A DNA stretch of 64,000 nucleotides from JBBIWA01 sp037439425 (GCA_037439425.1 JBBIWA010000017.1:24351-88350); one strand, 5' to 3'; numbered from the stretch's first letter, positions 36,473-45,418 are shown. A program made the numbers and translations. The notes: generated by a model from the sequence alone, not told the origin.

Positions 36473-37336
36473 ATGGCTTGGTTCCGACGTCAAGAGAATA
36501 AGATTCGCGAAATCGCTCCGCCCGAAAAGCGCACGGTCAAGACCGAAGGCATCTTCGTCAAGTGCGAGAATGAAGCCTGCGGCGCGACTATTTACCGCAA
36601 GGATCTGCACAATAATCTGAAAGTGTGCACTGCCTGTGGTTACCACTTCCGTCTCAGCGCGCGCGAGCGGCTGCAGATGCTGTTTGATGATGGCCAGTAC
36701 GAAGAACGGGACGCCAATCTGGCTCCAGACGATCCGCTGGGTTTTGTCGATAGCATCCCCTATCGCGAGCGTCTAGAAAAGAATCAGAAAGCCACCGGCC
36801 TGCTCGATGCGATTATCGTAGGCGAAGGGAAGCTGGGTGGGAGAGCGGTCGTGATGGCGGCGATGGAGTTCGCCTTTATCGGCGGCAGCATGGGTTCGGT
36901 AGTGGGCGAAAAGATCACGCGTGCGATCGAGCACTGTATTGAAAAGCGGCTCCCCTTGATCATCATTTCCTGCTCCGGCGGGGCCAGGATGCAGGAAGGT
37001 ACGCTGTCATTAATGCAGATGGCCAAGACCGCTGCCGCGCTAGCGCGACTTGACCAAGCGCGCTTGCCCTACATCTCCGTGTTGACCAATCCCACGACCG
37101 GCGGAGTGACAGCGAGCTTTGCCATGTTGGGAGATCTGAATATTGCGGAACCGGGCGCGCTGATCGGCTTTGCCGGACCGCGGGTGATCGAACAAACGAT
37201 CAAACAGAAGCTACCCAAAGGATTTCAGCGCGCGGAATTTTTGCTCGAACATGGGATGCTGGACGCGGTTGTCCCCCGCTCTCAGTTGCGCAGCTTTTTG
37301 ATCAAAGCTTTGGAATTCACCGGGCCCGACCAATGA
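36473..37336 (+). CDS. accD: Acetyl-CoA carboxylase carboxyltransferase subunit beta
   Basis: 287 residues. Transfers carboxyl from biotin to acetyl-CoA to make malonyl-CoA, with AccA. An N-terminal zinc ribbon is present but with C-x4-C in its first knuckle (KCENEACG) rather than the usual C-x2-C, then VCTACGYHF as C-x2-C. Carboxyltransferase motifs include GSMGSVVGEKITRA, SCSGGARMQEGTLSLMQMAK and LTNPTTGGVTASFAMLGD with GALIGFAGPRVIEQT. Length is normal. No accA, folC or trpA neighbour, so it is a lone accD with its own promoter. Confidence 0.95.
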   Translation: MAWFRRQENKIREIAPPEKRTVKTEGIFVKCENEACGATIYRKDLHNNLKVCTACGYHFRLSARERLQMLFDDGQYEERDANLAPDDPLGFVDSIPYRERLEKNQKATGLLDAIIVGEGKLGGRAVVMAAMEFAFIGGSMGSVVGEKITRAIEHCIEKRLPLIIISCSGGARMQEGTLSLMQMAKTAAALARLDQARLPYISVLTNPTTGGVTASFAMLGDLNIAEPGALIGFAGPRVIEQTIKQKLPKGFQRAEFLLEHGMLDAVVPRSQLRSFLIKALEFTGPDQ

Positions 37337-37393
37337 GTTGTCAGGTGTTGCCTGGCGATTGCTCTCTTGCATCTCTTAAAGAAAGGTGGAGTG

Positions 37394-38416
37394 GTGCTAA
37401 CTGGTATTGTGCGATCCAACATCCTTGCCTTTTCACTCGCTTTCTTGGGGTCACTGGCAGTTCATTTAGCCTGCGCCAACAACTCGGCCTCATCTACTGT
37501 CAAGGTGAGGAGCACATCTGGCTCTTCAAGCGAAGCGGTCTCAGACAAGCCTAAGATGACAACCGCGTTCGATCCCGAGCGCGCCTTTGCGCACGTCAAG
37601 GCGCAGGTCGAGATCGGGCCGCGTCCGGCTGGCTCTGCCGGAATCGAAAAGGCGCGCGATTACATCGTTCGAGAACTGAAAAGCTATGGCCTTAAGGTCA
37701 CGCTTGACGAATTCACCCCTCAGACTCCGCACGGCAAGGTGAAGATGAAAAACATCCTTGCGGAACTGCCGGGTGAGTCCGAAGCCGTGATCATCATCGC
37801 CAGCCACTACGATACGAAGTACTACAAGAACTTCGTCTTCGTCGGCGCCAATGACGGCGGATCGAGCACCGGTGTGCTGCTGGAGATTGCGCGCGTGATG
37901 GCAGCCGCCAAGCAAAAGCGACGCTTCACTTACCAGTTTGTCTTCTTCGATGGTGAGGAGGCATTCTGTGAAGAGTGGGGCGAATGCCTGGAGGGCAATG
38001 ACAATACCTATGGCAGCCGCCATATGGTCGAACAGTTACGCCGGCAGAAGAGACTTGACCGGATCAAGGCGATGATCTTGTTGGATATGGTTGGTGACAG
38101 GGATCTGACTCTCCCGCGCGAGTCGGCCTCCTCAGCCTGGCTGGTTCAGGCTATTTGGAGCACGGCTCACGAGCTGGGTTACGCCAGACAGTTTCCCAAT
38201 CGCAGCGTCTCGATCACCGATGATCACATCCCTTTTCTTCAGGCTGGCATTCCGGCCGTTGACATCATTGACTTCGAGTACGGCGAAGGGCCATTTGACA
38301 ACCGCTACTGGCACACCCCGGAGGACACACTTGACAAGATCAGCCCCGAAAGCTTGAAAATAGTTGGCGATGTGGTCTTGCTCAGCTTGCCGAAGATCGA
38401 AGCGCAAATTAGATGA
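37394..38416 (+). CDS. M28-family zinc peptidase / glutaminyl cyclase-like, exported
   Basis: About 340 residues; a GTG at 37394 follows AAAGG by 7 nt, and other in-frame starts exist at 37367 (TTG) and 37391 (GTG). An N-terminal hydrophobic segment (ILAFSLAFLGSLAVHLACA) suggests export; the cysteine context is not a clean lipobox. M28 metal ligands are visible: ASHYDT, GANDGGSS, FFDGEEAF, LLDMVGD and YWHTPEDT. The GEEAF-CEEW context resembles glutaminyl-peptide cyclotransferases as much as aminopeptidases. The specificity is uncertain. Confidence 0.85.
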   Translation: MLTGIVRSNILAFSLAFLGSLAVHLACANNSASSTVKVRSTSGSSSEAVSDKPKMTTAFDPERAFAHVKAQVEIGPRPAGSAGIEKARDYIVRELKSYGLKVTLDEFTPQTPHGKVKMKNILAELPGESEAVIIIASHYDTKYYKNFVFVGANDGGSSTGVLLEIARVMAAAKQKRRFTYQFVFFDGEEAFCEEWGECLEGNDNTYGSRHMVEQLRRQKRLDRIKAMILLDMVGDRDLTLPRESASSAWLVQAIWSTAHELGYARQFPNRSVSITDDHIPFLQAGIPAVDIIDFEYGEGPFDNRYWHTPEDTLDKISPESLKIVGDVVLLSLPKIEAQIR

Positions 38417-38486
38417 GCGCTAGCAGGGGTGCCAGTTGTTAGTTGTCTGATGTTTGTAATCCAGCACTAGCCACTGACAGTCCACC

Positions 38487-39551
38487 ATGAAACGCATTGC
38501 AGTCATTCCAGGAGATGGGATCGGCATCGAGGTCACCCGCCAAGCAGTGCGCGCGCTGGAGACGCTGCGCGAGCGTTGCGGCATCGCTCTCGAAATGGTC
38601 CATTTCGACTGGGGTGCAGAGAAGTACCTGCGCGAAGGGGTAACACTGCCAGAAGGGGCGCTGGAGATGCTCCGGCGCGAATTCGATGCGATCCTGGCCG
38701 GAGCCTTTGGCGATCCGCGCGTGCCTTCCAACAAGCACGCAGCCGACATTCTGCTTGGACTCCGCTTCGGGCTGGACCTCTACATCAATCTGCGCCCGGT
38801 TCGATTGCTCAATGATCGCTTCACGCCGCTCAAGGGCCGCACCCGGGCCGATATCAACTTCGTCGTCTTTCGGGAAAACACTGAAGGTGCCTATATCAAT
38901 GCGGGCGGCGTCTTCAAGCGCGGTACGGGAGAAGAGATTGCCATTCAGGAAGAGATCCACACACGTCGAGGCGTTGAGCGGATCATCCGGGCGGCGTTCG
39001 AGTATGCTCGGCAGCACCAGCGGCGGCGCGTGACGATGGCCGACAAATCGAATGTCTTGACCTACGGGCACGACCTGTGGCGGCGGGTCTTCCAGCTGGT
39101 AGCGGCCGACTACCCGGAGATTGAGGCCAACGCACAATACATAGACGCGATGGCAATGTTTATGGTCACCGATCCTGGGCAATACGAGGTGATTGTAACT
39201 AACAACATGTTCGGTGATATTATCACCGATCTGGGAGCCGGGATTCAGGGCGGGCTGGGCGTGGCAGCCTCGGCCAATCTGCATCCTGGCCAAATCTCTC
39301 TCTTTGAGCCGGTGCACGGGAGTGCGCCGGACAAGGCCGGGCGTGGCCTCGCCAATCCGATTGGCGCTATTGCCACGGCCGCTCTGATGCTCGATTATTT
39401 GGGTTACGGCCAAGCAGCGCGCCAGCTCGAGAAAGCCATCGAAGCGGCCTGTGAAGCTGGCGAAGTGACGGCGGATTTAGGCGGGAATCTTTCGACCGAT
39501 GCCGCAGGCGCAGCCATTTGTAGTAGAATAGCGGAGGTTGCTTTCCTTTAA
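38487..39551 (+). CDS. Isocitrate/isopropylmalate dehydrogenase-family enzyme
   Basis: 354 residues. MKRIAVIPGDGIGIEVTRQA at the N terminus, the substrate loop FRENTEGAYINAGG near residue 130, catalytic Lys/Tyr region and the Mg-binding NNMFGDIITDLGAGIQGG near 235, then FEPVHGSAPDKAGRGLANP for NAD binding. It oxidatively decarboxylates a 2-hydroxy acid. RENTEG in place of the RELTGG of classic LeuB leans towards homoisocitrate, tartrate or isocitrate dehydrogenases, so leuB is not assigned. No leucine-pathway gene adjoins it. Confidence 0.85.
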   Translation: MKRIAVIPGDGIGIEVTRQAVRALETLRERCGIALEMVHFDWGAEKYLREGVTLPEGALEMLRREFDAILAGAFGDPRVPSNKHAADILLGLRFGLDLYINLRPVRLLNDRFTPLKGRTRADINFVVFRENTEGAYINAGGVFKRGTGEEIAIQEEIHTRRGVERIIRAAFEYARQHQRRRVTMADKSNVLTYGHDLWRRVFQLVAADYPEIEANAQYIDAMAMFMVTDPGQYEVIVTNNMFGDIITDLGAGIQGGLGVAASANLHPGQISLFEPVHGSAPDKAGRGLANPIGAIATAALMLDYLGYGQAARQLEKAIEAACEAGEVTADLGGNLSTDAAGAAICSRIAEVAFL

Positions 39552-39738
39552 TCACCTGAGTGGAGGAAAGAATCGGCGAGTTTATTAACTCAAGTAGCAG
39601 GCACCGGGCCTTGGGCGATTTCGGCGTTTCCAAATTTTCTCTCCCTACATCCCCCCAGCGCCTGAATCGTTCAATTGACGGTTGCGGTCTTGCTACAGGT
39701 TAAAAGAACAAGGGGAGCAAGGGAAAGGGTGAATTAAG

Positions 39739-39984
39739 ATGACTAAGTGGGAATACCGGACAGCAGATTGGGGCGAGGTGCGTAAGATCGGAGCCAAGGT
39801 GACGGGTGAAGATTTCATCGATGCCAATGTGGATGCGGGGCTCAACACTCTTGGCCAGGAAGGTTGGGAATTGGTCAGCGTCTACGTTGACGGCTATGCG
39901 GTTCACCGCAGCTCTAAGGGCGAAGAACTGCTGTCAAGCAGCCGCTACGTCAAGTACACCTTCAAGCGCCCGATCAAAGAGTAA
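39739..39984 (+). CDS. DUF4177-type small protein
   Basis: 81 residues. The stretch KWEYRTADWGE at the start and LNTLGQEGWELVSVYVDGYA mid-protein match the small DUF4177 fold, which occurs alone or appended to other proteins and has no known activity. It lies 6 nt before a second small gene with which it is probably co-transcribed. The SD (AAAGGG, 8 nt upstream) is modest. Confidence 0.7.
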   Translation: MTKWEYRTADWGEVRKIGAKVTGEDFIDANVDAGLNTLGQEGWELVSVYVDGYAVHRSSKGEELLSSSRYVKYTFKRPIKE

Positions 39985-39990
39985 GTGGCT

Positions 39991-40278
39991 ATGTCGCAAG
40001 CTTTGATCAAACGACTGGGCGAAGCGATCGCCCAGTCGGCTGGCCAGCGCGATTCGATCTCGTTGATTGTCTATACTCCCTTCGGGATCGTGCGCGGCGA
40101 TCTTACTCAGGAGAAATGGCAGGCGGCTGCTCAGACTCTCACAGCAGGTGACGGAGTGATTGAGCTCCAGCGGGCAGTGGTCGAACATTACTCGAATCAT
40201 ATCCCGACTGGCAATTACGCAGCCCTCTCCATCAGCCTCAAAGATATTTCCGGATTTTCTGTCATCAAAGAACTGTGA
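39991..40278 (+). CDS. Small protein of unknown function
   Basis: 95 residues from ATG 39991; a GTG at 39985 immediately follows the previous stop. No family recognised. An N-terminal helix (LIKRLGEAIAQSAGQ) is followed by alternating strands (ISLIVYTPFGIVRGDL, YAALSISLKDISGFSV), which looks like a compact alpha/beta domain. The tight spacing to the DUF4177-type gene suggests a two-gene unit. Confidence 0.6.
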   Translation: MSQALIKRLGEAIAQSAGQRDSISLIVYTPFGIVRGDLTQEKWQAAAQTLTAGDGVIELQRAVVEHYSNHIPTGNYAALSISLKDISGFSVIKEL

Positions 40279-40388
40279 GCTGGGAAGCGTAGAAAGCCGG
40301 CCCGTAGCCGCTGCTCCTCTCCGCCTCAGAGAAGCCCTCTCGCAGTCAGGCGGGAGGGGGGTGTAGGAGTGCGCCGCTTGCGGTCTGG

Positions 40389-40688
40389 TTATGGAGCGGG
40401 ACTTGAACGCCGCGCGCAAGCTGGCACTATCTCCCGCCAGTTGGGCGGGAAGTGACTCCTGTGGAGAGGAGAGCTTACGGTCTTCGGACAGTGCTGCTTG
40501 ACGAAACAGGAAGCGAAGCGCAGTCTAGGCCCTGCCTGGATTTGCATAAGTTTCGGAGAAGGGCTGAGTGCTACGCAGATTGTCAATACGCCCGTGCACT
40601 CGACGGGCAGGGGGGTGACTATCTCCACCTCGTCGCTCTCCAGCAAGCCCTGAAGCTGCTTCCTGATTGAGAAAAAATCTTTCACCAT
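40389..40688 (-). CDS. Possible small protein downstream of the CPBP gene
   Basis: 99 codons from ATG 40688. The case for a gene: AGGAG sits 5 nt before the ATG, the frame starts 25 nt after the CPBP stop, and the first ~40 residues (MVKDFFSIRKQLQGLLESDE onward) look protein-like. Against: the last ~50 residues are Pro/Arg/Ser-rich and look non-coding, so it may be a decayed 3' end. The opposite strand holds an overlapping shorter frame without SD. Confidence 0.35.
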   Translation of the reverse strand: MVKDFFSIRKQLQGLLESDEVEIVTPLPVECTGVLTICVALSPSPKLMQIQAGPRLRFASCFVKQHCPKTVSSPLHRSHFPPNWREIVPACARRSSPAP

Positions 40689-40713
40689 TCTGGCTCCTTT
40701 CCCCTATCTCAGC

Positions 40714-41613
40714 TCACCCCAGCCACGACTGAAATGCCAAAATCACAGTTGCGGTGGGCCCAGCCTGAGGAGCTCGCGGCGGCTGAACGAGCAAAGCTAC
40801 CGCCTGGATCCCGTTGAAAACGAAATGTGTGGCGACACAAGGCAGCAATTTCCCGGTGGCAGCGCGCAGTAGCGTCAGCAGGAGGCTTAACGCGAGCACG
40901 GCTGCAATGGTTGCCCAGCTTCCGCGGTACTGAGGCATGTGCACCACCCCAAAGAGCAATGTCACCACCGCGACGCTGGCCACAGGTCCTGTTCTTGATT
41001 CGAGTGCAGCGTAGAGGATACCCCGATAGACTACCTCTTCGACAATCGGCGCAGTGAGCACAGCCAGTATCGCAACGCCCACGCGCACGGCTAGCCCCAG
41101 GCGCAGCAGTTGCTCAAAATCCGTCTCGCCATGCGGCAAGACTTCCTCAAATAGTTTGCCCAGCAGCAGCATGAAAAGAGCCAGCCCGATAGCGTGAATC
41201 CATTTAAATTGCGTATGCCATCCCCATCCCAGCGTCGCGCGAAAGGGCCTTTGTCCCCCACCGGTCACAACCTGCCAGCTCACAGCCAGAATGACCAGAT
41301 GCGCGATGAAAGCGCTGCCGAGAGAGACCAGGATCACCGGAGCAGTTACAGGCTGCCCCCCGCTTGCGAGCAGTCCCTTAAGCTGCGGCTGATCGAAGAC
41401 CAGGAGATAAACGATCATTGCGATATTCGGCAGCACCAATGACAATAAGACGCTCATCCCCAAAACCCCCAAAGCAGCTCCTAAACTCCAGGGCGGCTCG
41501 TTCGGTTTTGTGAGAGACGATTGGTTCATCGGTGAACAATTAGGGCAACCCGCCCTATCCGCCGATGCGATCGCGCGGCCACAAGTGGCGCAGTACGTGA
41601 TGAGAGAAGGCAT
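40714..41613 (-). CDS. CPBP-family intramembrane metalloprotease with zinc ribbon
   Basis: 299 residues from ATG 41613. The N terminus carries a small zinc ribbon (CATCGRAIASADRAGCPNC). Six or more hydrophobic helices follow. The CPBP/Rce1 motif EExxxR is IVEEVVYRGILYA, followed by a conserved His segment (LLFGVVHMPQYRG) and FVFNGIQA. Rce1-like proteases cleave within or next to the membrane; bacterial roles include self-immunity to bacteriocins and regulation. The ORF continues 15 codons upstream through the CAGTAGTCAG linker, which is unlikely to be coding. Confidence 0.85.
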   Translation of the reverse strand: MPSLITYCATCGRAIASADRAGCPNCSPMNQSSLTKPNEPPWSLGAALGVLGMSVLLSLVLPNIAMIVYLLVFDQPQLKGLLASGGQPVTAPVILVSLGSAFIAHLVILAVSWQVVTGGGQRPFRATLGWGWHTQFKWIHAIGLALFMLLLGKLFEEVLPHGETDFEQLLRLGLAVRVGVAILAVLTAPIVEEVVYRGILYAALESRTGPVASVAVVTLLFGVVHMPQYRGSWATIAAVLALSLLLTLLRAATGKLLPCVATHFVFNGIQAVALLVQPPRAPQAGPTATVILAFQSWLG

Positions 41614-41635
41614 AGTTAAAGCAGTAATCAGTAGC

Positions 41636-41657
41636 CAGTAGTCAGCATTCAGTAGCA
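41636..41657. repeat. 22-bp low-complexity motif, copy 2
   Basis: Identical over 22 bp to 1467-1488. It lies just upstream of the CPBP start, in a run of CAGTAATCAGTAGCCAGTAG-like words. Confidence 0.6.
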
Positions 41658-41680
41658 CCTGCTCTTCTGTTGACTGGCTA

Positions 41681-41792
41681 ACTAAGAATCTACACGGGCG
41701 TGATCGTGCAAGTCAACTTTGTAAAATCTCATTGTAGGCGGCACGATATTGTTTACTAAGAATCTACACGGGCGTGATCGTGCAAGTCAACT
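41681..41792. repeat. 38-bp direct repeat flanking 36-bp unique sequence (locus 2)
   Basis: 41681-41718 and 41755-41792 are identical over 38 bp, with mismatching bases immediately outside on both sides. The 36-bp interval 41719-41754 has about 36% GC. The right copy contains the last 37 nt of the plsC-like gene including its stop; the left copy is a duplicate outside the gene. Confidence 0.9.
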
Positions 41793-42514
41793 GAAGGCGA
41801 TGAAGCTGCGGCCAGATGCGCCGCCATCCGCGCGCGCGTTTTCTCGAGTAGCTCCGGAATTGTGCGATTGGTATAGCCATCGGTGGCGATCGGCGGGTCA
41901 ACGATGATCTCGACTTCGCCTGGATGAAAGATCAGCGAATCGCGTCGCAGTACCCGGCAGGTGCCGATGACCGTGATCGGAACGATGGGCACGCCTGCTT
42001 TGAGCGCCAGTTTGAAGCCGCCCGACTTAAACTCCTGCAACGAACCATCTCGCGAGCGCGTGCCTTCAGGAAAGATGATTGTCGAGTAGCCTTCGCGAAT
42101 CCTGGCCACCGCACGGTTGAGACTGGCCACTGCCGAGCGCACATTCTCGCGGTCAATCGGGATATGCCCGGCGCGCCAGAGAAACCAGCCCATAAACGGA
42201 ATGAAGAAAAGCGACCGCTTGGCCATGATGCGAAACTGCACTGGCAGATAACCGATGATCGCCGGAATATCGAGATAGCTTTGATGATTGGCTACGTAAA
42301 CGCAGGGCTGATCGTGTGGAATATTCTCCAGCCCGCGCACGCGCATGCGTGCGCCTGCCGTGACCGCAATCATCCGGCACCACGTCTGCGCACACCAGTG
42401 TTGCAGCTTCCCTCGCCGATCCACCAGCGAAAGCAGCAGAGCCAGCGATCCCATCACAATCGTGTAGAGGTAGATGAGAGGAATAATTATGATTGAGCGG
42501 AGGAGATCAAGCAT
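41756..42514 (-). CDS. 1-acyl-sn-glycerol-3-phosphate acyltransferase (PlsC-like)
   Basis: 252 residues from ATG 42514; a TTG at 42538 is an alternative and no strong SD is seen. A membrane helix near residue 5-28 is followed by the acyltransferase blocks: NHQSYLDIP (HX4D), FMGWFLWRAGHIPIDRE, IIFPEGTRSRDG and VPIVPITVIGT. It acylates lysophosphatidate at the membrane to make phosphatidic acid, feeding CDP-DAG synthesis. Its 3' end is part of the duplicated 38-bp repeat at locus 2. Confidence 0.9.
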   Translation of the reverse strand: MLDLLRSIIIIPLIYLYTIVMGSLALLLSLVDRRGKLQHWCAQTWCRMIAVTAGARMRVRGLENIPHDQPCVYVANHQSYLDIPAIIGYLPVQFRIMAKRSLFFIPFMGWFLWRAGHIPIDRENVRSAVASLNRAVARIREGYSTIIFPEGTRSRDGSLQEFKSGGFKLALKAGVPIVPITVIGTCRVLRRDSLIFHPGEVEIIVDPPIATDGYTNRTIPELLEKTRARMAAHLAAASSPSVDLHDHARVDS

Positions 42515-42890
42515 CGCAAACCGCAGGTCAGAGGCCAAGCTGATTGGCTACCTCAAAAACCAGACCCATCTACATTGTCTCTGAATCGAGCAACTGCCGA
42601 GGCAGGCTCAATTCCTTGAGTCGAAGATTTACTGTTGCAGCCCGGCGCGAGTGGGATCCCGATCCCTGCGCTATGAGCGGGTTATTCAACCATGCCCGCA
42701 ACCCGGCAAGCAAGCTGAGGAGTCATTTGTCGGGCTACAGCGGCGCAGGTGAAGTAGTGAAAATCAAACCCCGAAGATTATCAAGACTCAGATGTCAGGC
42801 ATCAGGGGATCAGGCCAATCAGAAGCGAAGAGATAACAGGGTGGAGGGGCGAAGAGGTTTTGAAGCTTGAGGTCTGAAGTCTGAGGCCTG
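42515..42890. other. Intergenic low-complexity linker
   Basis: No gene supported. 42785-42890 holds words such as TCAGGCATCAGG, GATCAGGCCA and GGTCTGAAGTCTGAGGCCTG, related to the linker upstream of hemA (5941-5988). Confidence 0.45.
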
Positions 42891-43646
42891 ATTTTCTGGA
42901 GGGCAGGCTGCTGACACGGTGCGGGAGAAACGATGAAATCCTCGGTACGCACGCTTGCGAGCGTGCTCTCTCTGCGGTAATGGCCTGCTTAATGAAGACA
43001 GGTGCGCCGGCCTGTCTGCCGGCAGGCAGGATGCGTGCCTACCCAGGATCCGACCTGGGAGCGCACGCTTGCGAGCGTGCCACTTTCTGACAATAGCTCG
43101 CTCGTCGAAGCCAAGCACGCAAGGATGCGTGCGCTCCCAGGATCTTCCGAGGAGTCATTCAGCTCGCGCTGCGACGCGGGAGAGACGATCAAACCCTCAC
43201 GAGCGCACGCTGATCTAGCTTGCAAGATTTTCAGCCCCAATGAGCACGCAAGGATGCGTGCGCTCACAGGGATTTTCCGAGGAGTCGTTTATGTCGCCTG
43301 AGCGAGGCGGGAGAAACGATGAAAAGGCGGGGCGGGATGTCCAACAAACTTCAGCCCAAGTCCACGGCTCAGAAAATGATGAAAGCGATTGCGCTCAGTA
43401 TTCATCGGCCTTCCCGCCACAGGCAGCCCCCTCTCACCTGTCACTCAACAGGTGAAAGGGCAAGAGAGCGCAAAGGCCTGTCTTGATTGGCCGCACTGGC
43501 ATTTTCGCGTTCTTAACCGTGGATTTGAGCTAAAGTTGGTCAGACATTTCCCGAGGAGTTATTCCTGTCGCTCGCGCGCCACCTGAAAGCAATGAGCATC
43601 AAGTGCGGGCGGGATGAGCAACCTGCCCGAGGATTTTCCGCAGGAG
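42891..43646 (+). repeat. Dispersed palindromic leader element, tandem cluster B
   Basis: At least three successive units. GCGGGAGAAACG-ATG at 42921-42935, palindrome CACGCTTGCGAGCGTG (42951-42966) and again at 43066-43081, GCACGCAAGGATGCGTGC at 43115-43132 and 43243-43260, then TTCCGAGGAGTC (43145, 43275) each starting a new unit with GCGGGAGA (43175, 43308). A degenerate tail unit follows at 43550-43646. The embedded frame at 42933 reads MKSSVRTLASVLSLR then TAA. No plus-strand gene follows, as the next gene is on the minus strand. Confidence 0.75.
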
Positions 43647-43667
43647 AAGGGTTCGCAACCGTACTCT

Positions 43668-44567
43668 TCACTGCTGCTGCCCCAACACAATTGTCTCACG
43701 GTAAGTGGCATAAGTTGGTTGGCCGTTGAGCGTCGCCGGGCTGAAACGGTACTGGCGGAAGGCTTCAATCACTTTCGGATTGAAGGCGGGATCAGGTGTG
43801 TCAAGCACCTTTACATTCGTGACCTGTCCTTCCGGGGTGATGACCGCTTCAAGCGTGATCGAGCCTTTGGGCGCGCCGCCTGCGAACTTGGGAGCTACTC
43901 GCGCCAGCACAGTTGGCATGATAAACACATCGCCCTCTTTCAAAGTAACTTGAGCGCCAAAGCGATCCGTCGGGCGAGAAATATCCGCAGGCCGGTTCTG
44001 CAATCCACGCACCGCAATGATCGTCGGCGTCAGGGTCAACAGCAGCGCGCGCGTTTCAGGAACAGTCTCAGGCACGCCGCCAGGACCGGCAAACTCACGC
44101 ACGCCAAAGCCGCCGCGCCCGCCACGTAGCATTACTGTCTCGTAGTTGGCCACGGGAACATCCTTCGCCTCTAGCAGCACCTGGCCATCGTAGCGCGCGG
44201 CGAGATCAAACCTGACTTCGCTGCGCGTGACCAGACGCAAAGTGATGGTGAAAACAAACGGGCGCTCATTCATCGGCTGAGAATCGCTGAAGCTTTCGCC
44301 TTCGCGCAAGCCGACCGAGCGAATGTGGCGCACTTTCAATTCCTCGACCCCATAGCTTCGCGTGATCAGGTCTATCTCTTCTTCCGCTGAGGAAACGGTC
44401 TGCTTCAACTTCACCACTTCGCTGAACTGCTTCGAGCGCGCATCATCGTATTGATAGACGGCAATGGTCAGGTTCGCGCCATACTCCGCCCTCTTCGCTG
44501 CTTGAGCATAGCCTGTTGAAGGGATAGTGCTGGCCAGCAAGAGGGCAATCAAAGCTTTAGTCCTCAT
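43668..44567 (-). CDS. Secreted TonB C-terminal-domain protein
   Basis: 299 residues from ATG 44567, which overlaps the rsmI stop by 11 nt and has GGAG 10 nt upstream. Signal peptide LIALLLASTIPSTGYAQA. The middle region is unassigned and contains a Gly-rich patch (RGGRGGFGVREF). The C-terminal ~90 residues form a TonB-C fold (GSITLEAVITPEGQVTNVKV, AFRQYRFSPATLNGQP). Similar in layout to the protein at 14890, but not an obvious recent copy. Likely periplasmic; the partner is unknown. Confidence 0.75.
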   Translation of the reverse strand: MRTKALIALLLASTIPSTGYAQAAKRAEYGANLTIAVYQYDDARSKQFSEVVKLKQTVSSAEEEIDLITRSYGVEELKVRHIRSVGLREGESFSDSQPMNERPFVFTITLRLVTRSEVRFDLAARYDGQVLLEAKDVPVANYETVMLRGGRGGFGVREFAGPGGVPETVPETRALLLTLTPTIIAVRGLQNRPADISRPTDRFGAQVTLKEGDVFIMPTVLARVAPKFAGGAPKGSITLEAVITPEGQVTNVKVLDTPDPAFNPKVIEAFRQYRFSPATLNGQPTYATYRETIVLGQQQ

Positions 44568-45399
44568 CTCGGCTCTTCTCCTCAAGCATCAATTGATAGA
44601 CGACTCTCTTCGATACCCCGCGCAAGCGCGCGACTTGCTTGAGCGCTTCATTACGGCTGAGGCCCGCCTCAAGCATCAATCGTTCGACTTCTTCACTGAG
44701 GCTCTCAGGTTCTTCTGCGGCTAAATTATCATCGCTGCTTCCAGCAATGACAAGCACCATCTCGCCGCGTGGCTCCTGCGGTTGCAATTGCTCGCTGATC
44801 TCCGAAAGCGAGCCACGAATGAATTGCTCATGCAGCTTGGTCAGCTCGCGCGCCAGCACAGCGCGACGCTCACCCAGCACTTCGCGCGCAACCGCCAGCG
44901 TCTCCCGAATGCGATGCGGCGCTTCATAGATCACCAGCGTCTCGCCTACCGCGCACAACTCTTCCAACTTCTTGCGTCGCGCCTGCCGTTTGGAGGGAAG
45001 AAAACCAACAAAGAGAAACGCATCCGTTGGCAATCCTGAAGCGATCAGAGCCGCAATGAGCGCCGTCGGGCCAGGAATCGGGATCACCTCAATCCCTTTC
45101 TCAATCGCAGCGGTAACTACGCGATAAGCCGGATCAGAAATCCCAGGCGTGCCGGCGTCGGTAACTAAGGCGATCTTTTCACCGCGCGCCAATCGCTTAA
45201 GGAGTGCTGCGGCTCGCTCGCGCTCGTTGTGTTCGTGGTAACTGATAGTAGGTCTATCAATCCCGTAATGATCGAGCAATCGCCGCGTGTGGCGCGTGTC
45301 TTCGCAGGCAATCAAGTCTACCTCTTTGAGCACACGCAGCGCGCGCAGCGTGATGTCTTCGAGATTGCCAATCGGAGTCGCTACCAGGTAGAGAGGCAT
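44557..45399 (-). CDS. rsmI: 16S rRNA (cytidine1402-2'-O)-methyltransferase
   Basis: 280 residues. SAM-dependent methylation of C1402 in the 16S decoding centre. Tetrapyrrole-methylase fold: MPLYLVATPIGNLEDITLRA at the N terminus, CEDTRHTRRLLDHYGI near 33, VTDAGTPGISDPAYRVV near 78, PIPGPTALIAALIASGLPTD near 107, and FYEAPHR-type VIYEAPHRIRETL near 155. Third in a minus-strand run ligase, creatininase, rsmI, TonB-C. Confidence 0.95.
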   Translation of the reverse strand: MPLYLVATPIGNLEDITLRALRVLKEVDLIACEDTRHTRRLLDHYGIDRPTISYHEHNERERAAALLKRLARGEKIALVTDAGTPGISDPAYRVVTAAIEKGIEVIPIPGPTALIAALIASGLPTDAFLFVGFLPSKRQARRKKLEELCAVGETLVIYEAPHRIRETLAVAREVLGERRAVLARELTKLHEQFIRGSLSEISEQLQPQEPRGEMVLVIAGSSDDNLAAEEPESLSEEVERLMLEAGLSRNEALKQVARLRGVSKRVVYQLMLEEKSRDED

Positions 45400-45418
45400 A
45401 CTTTAGAGCCTAGACCTC

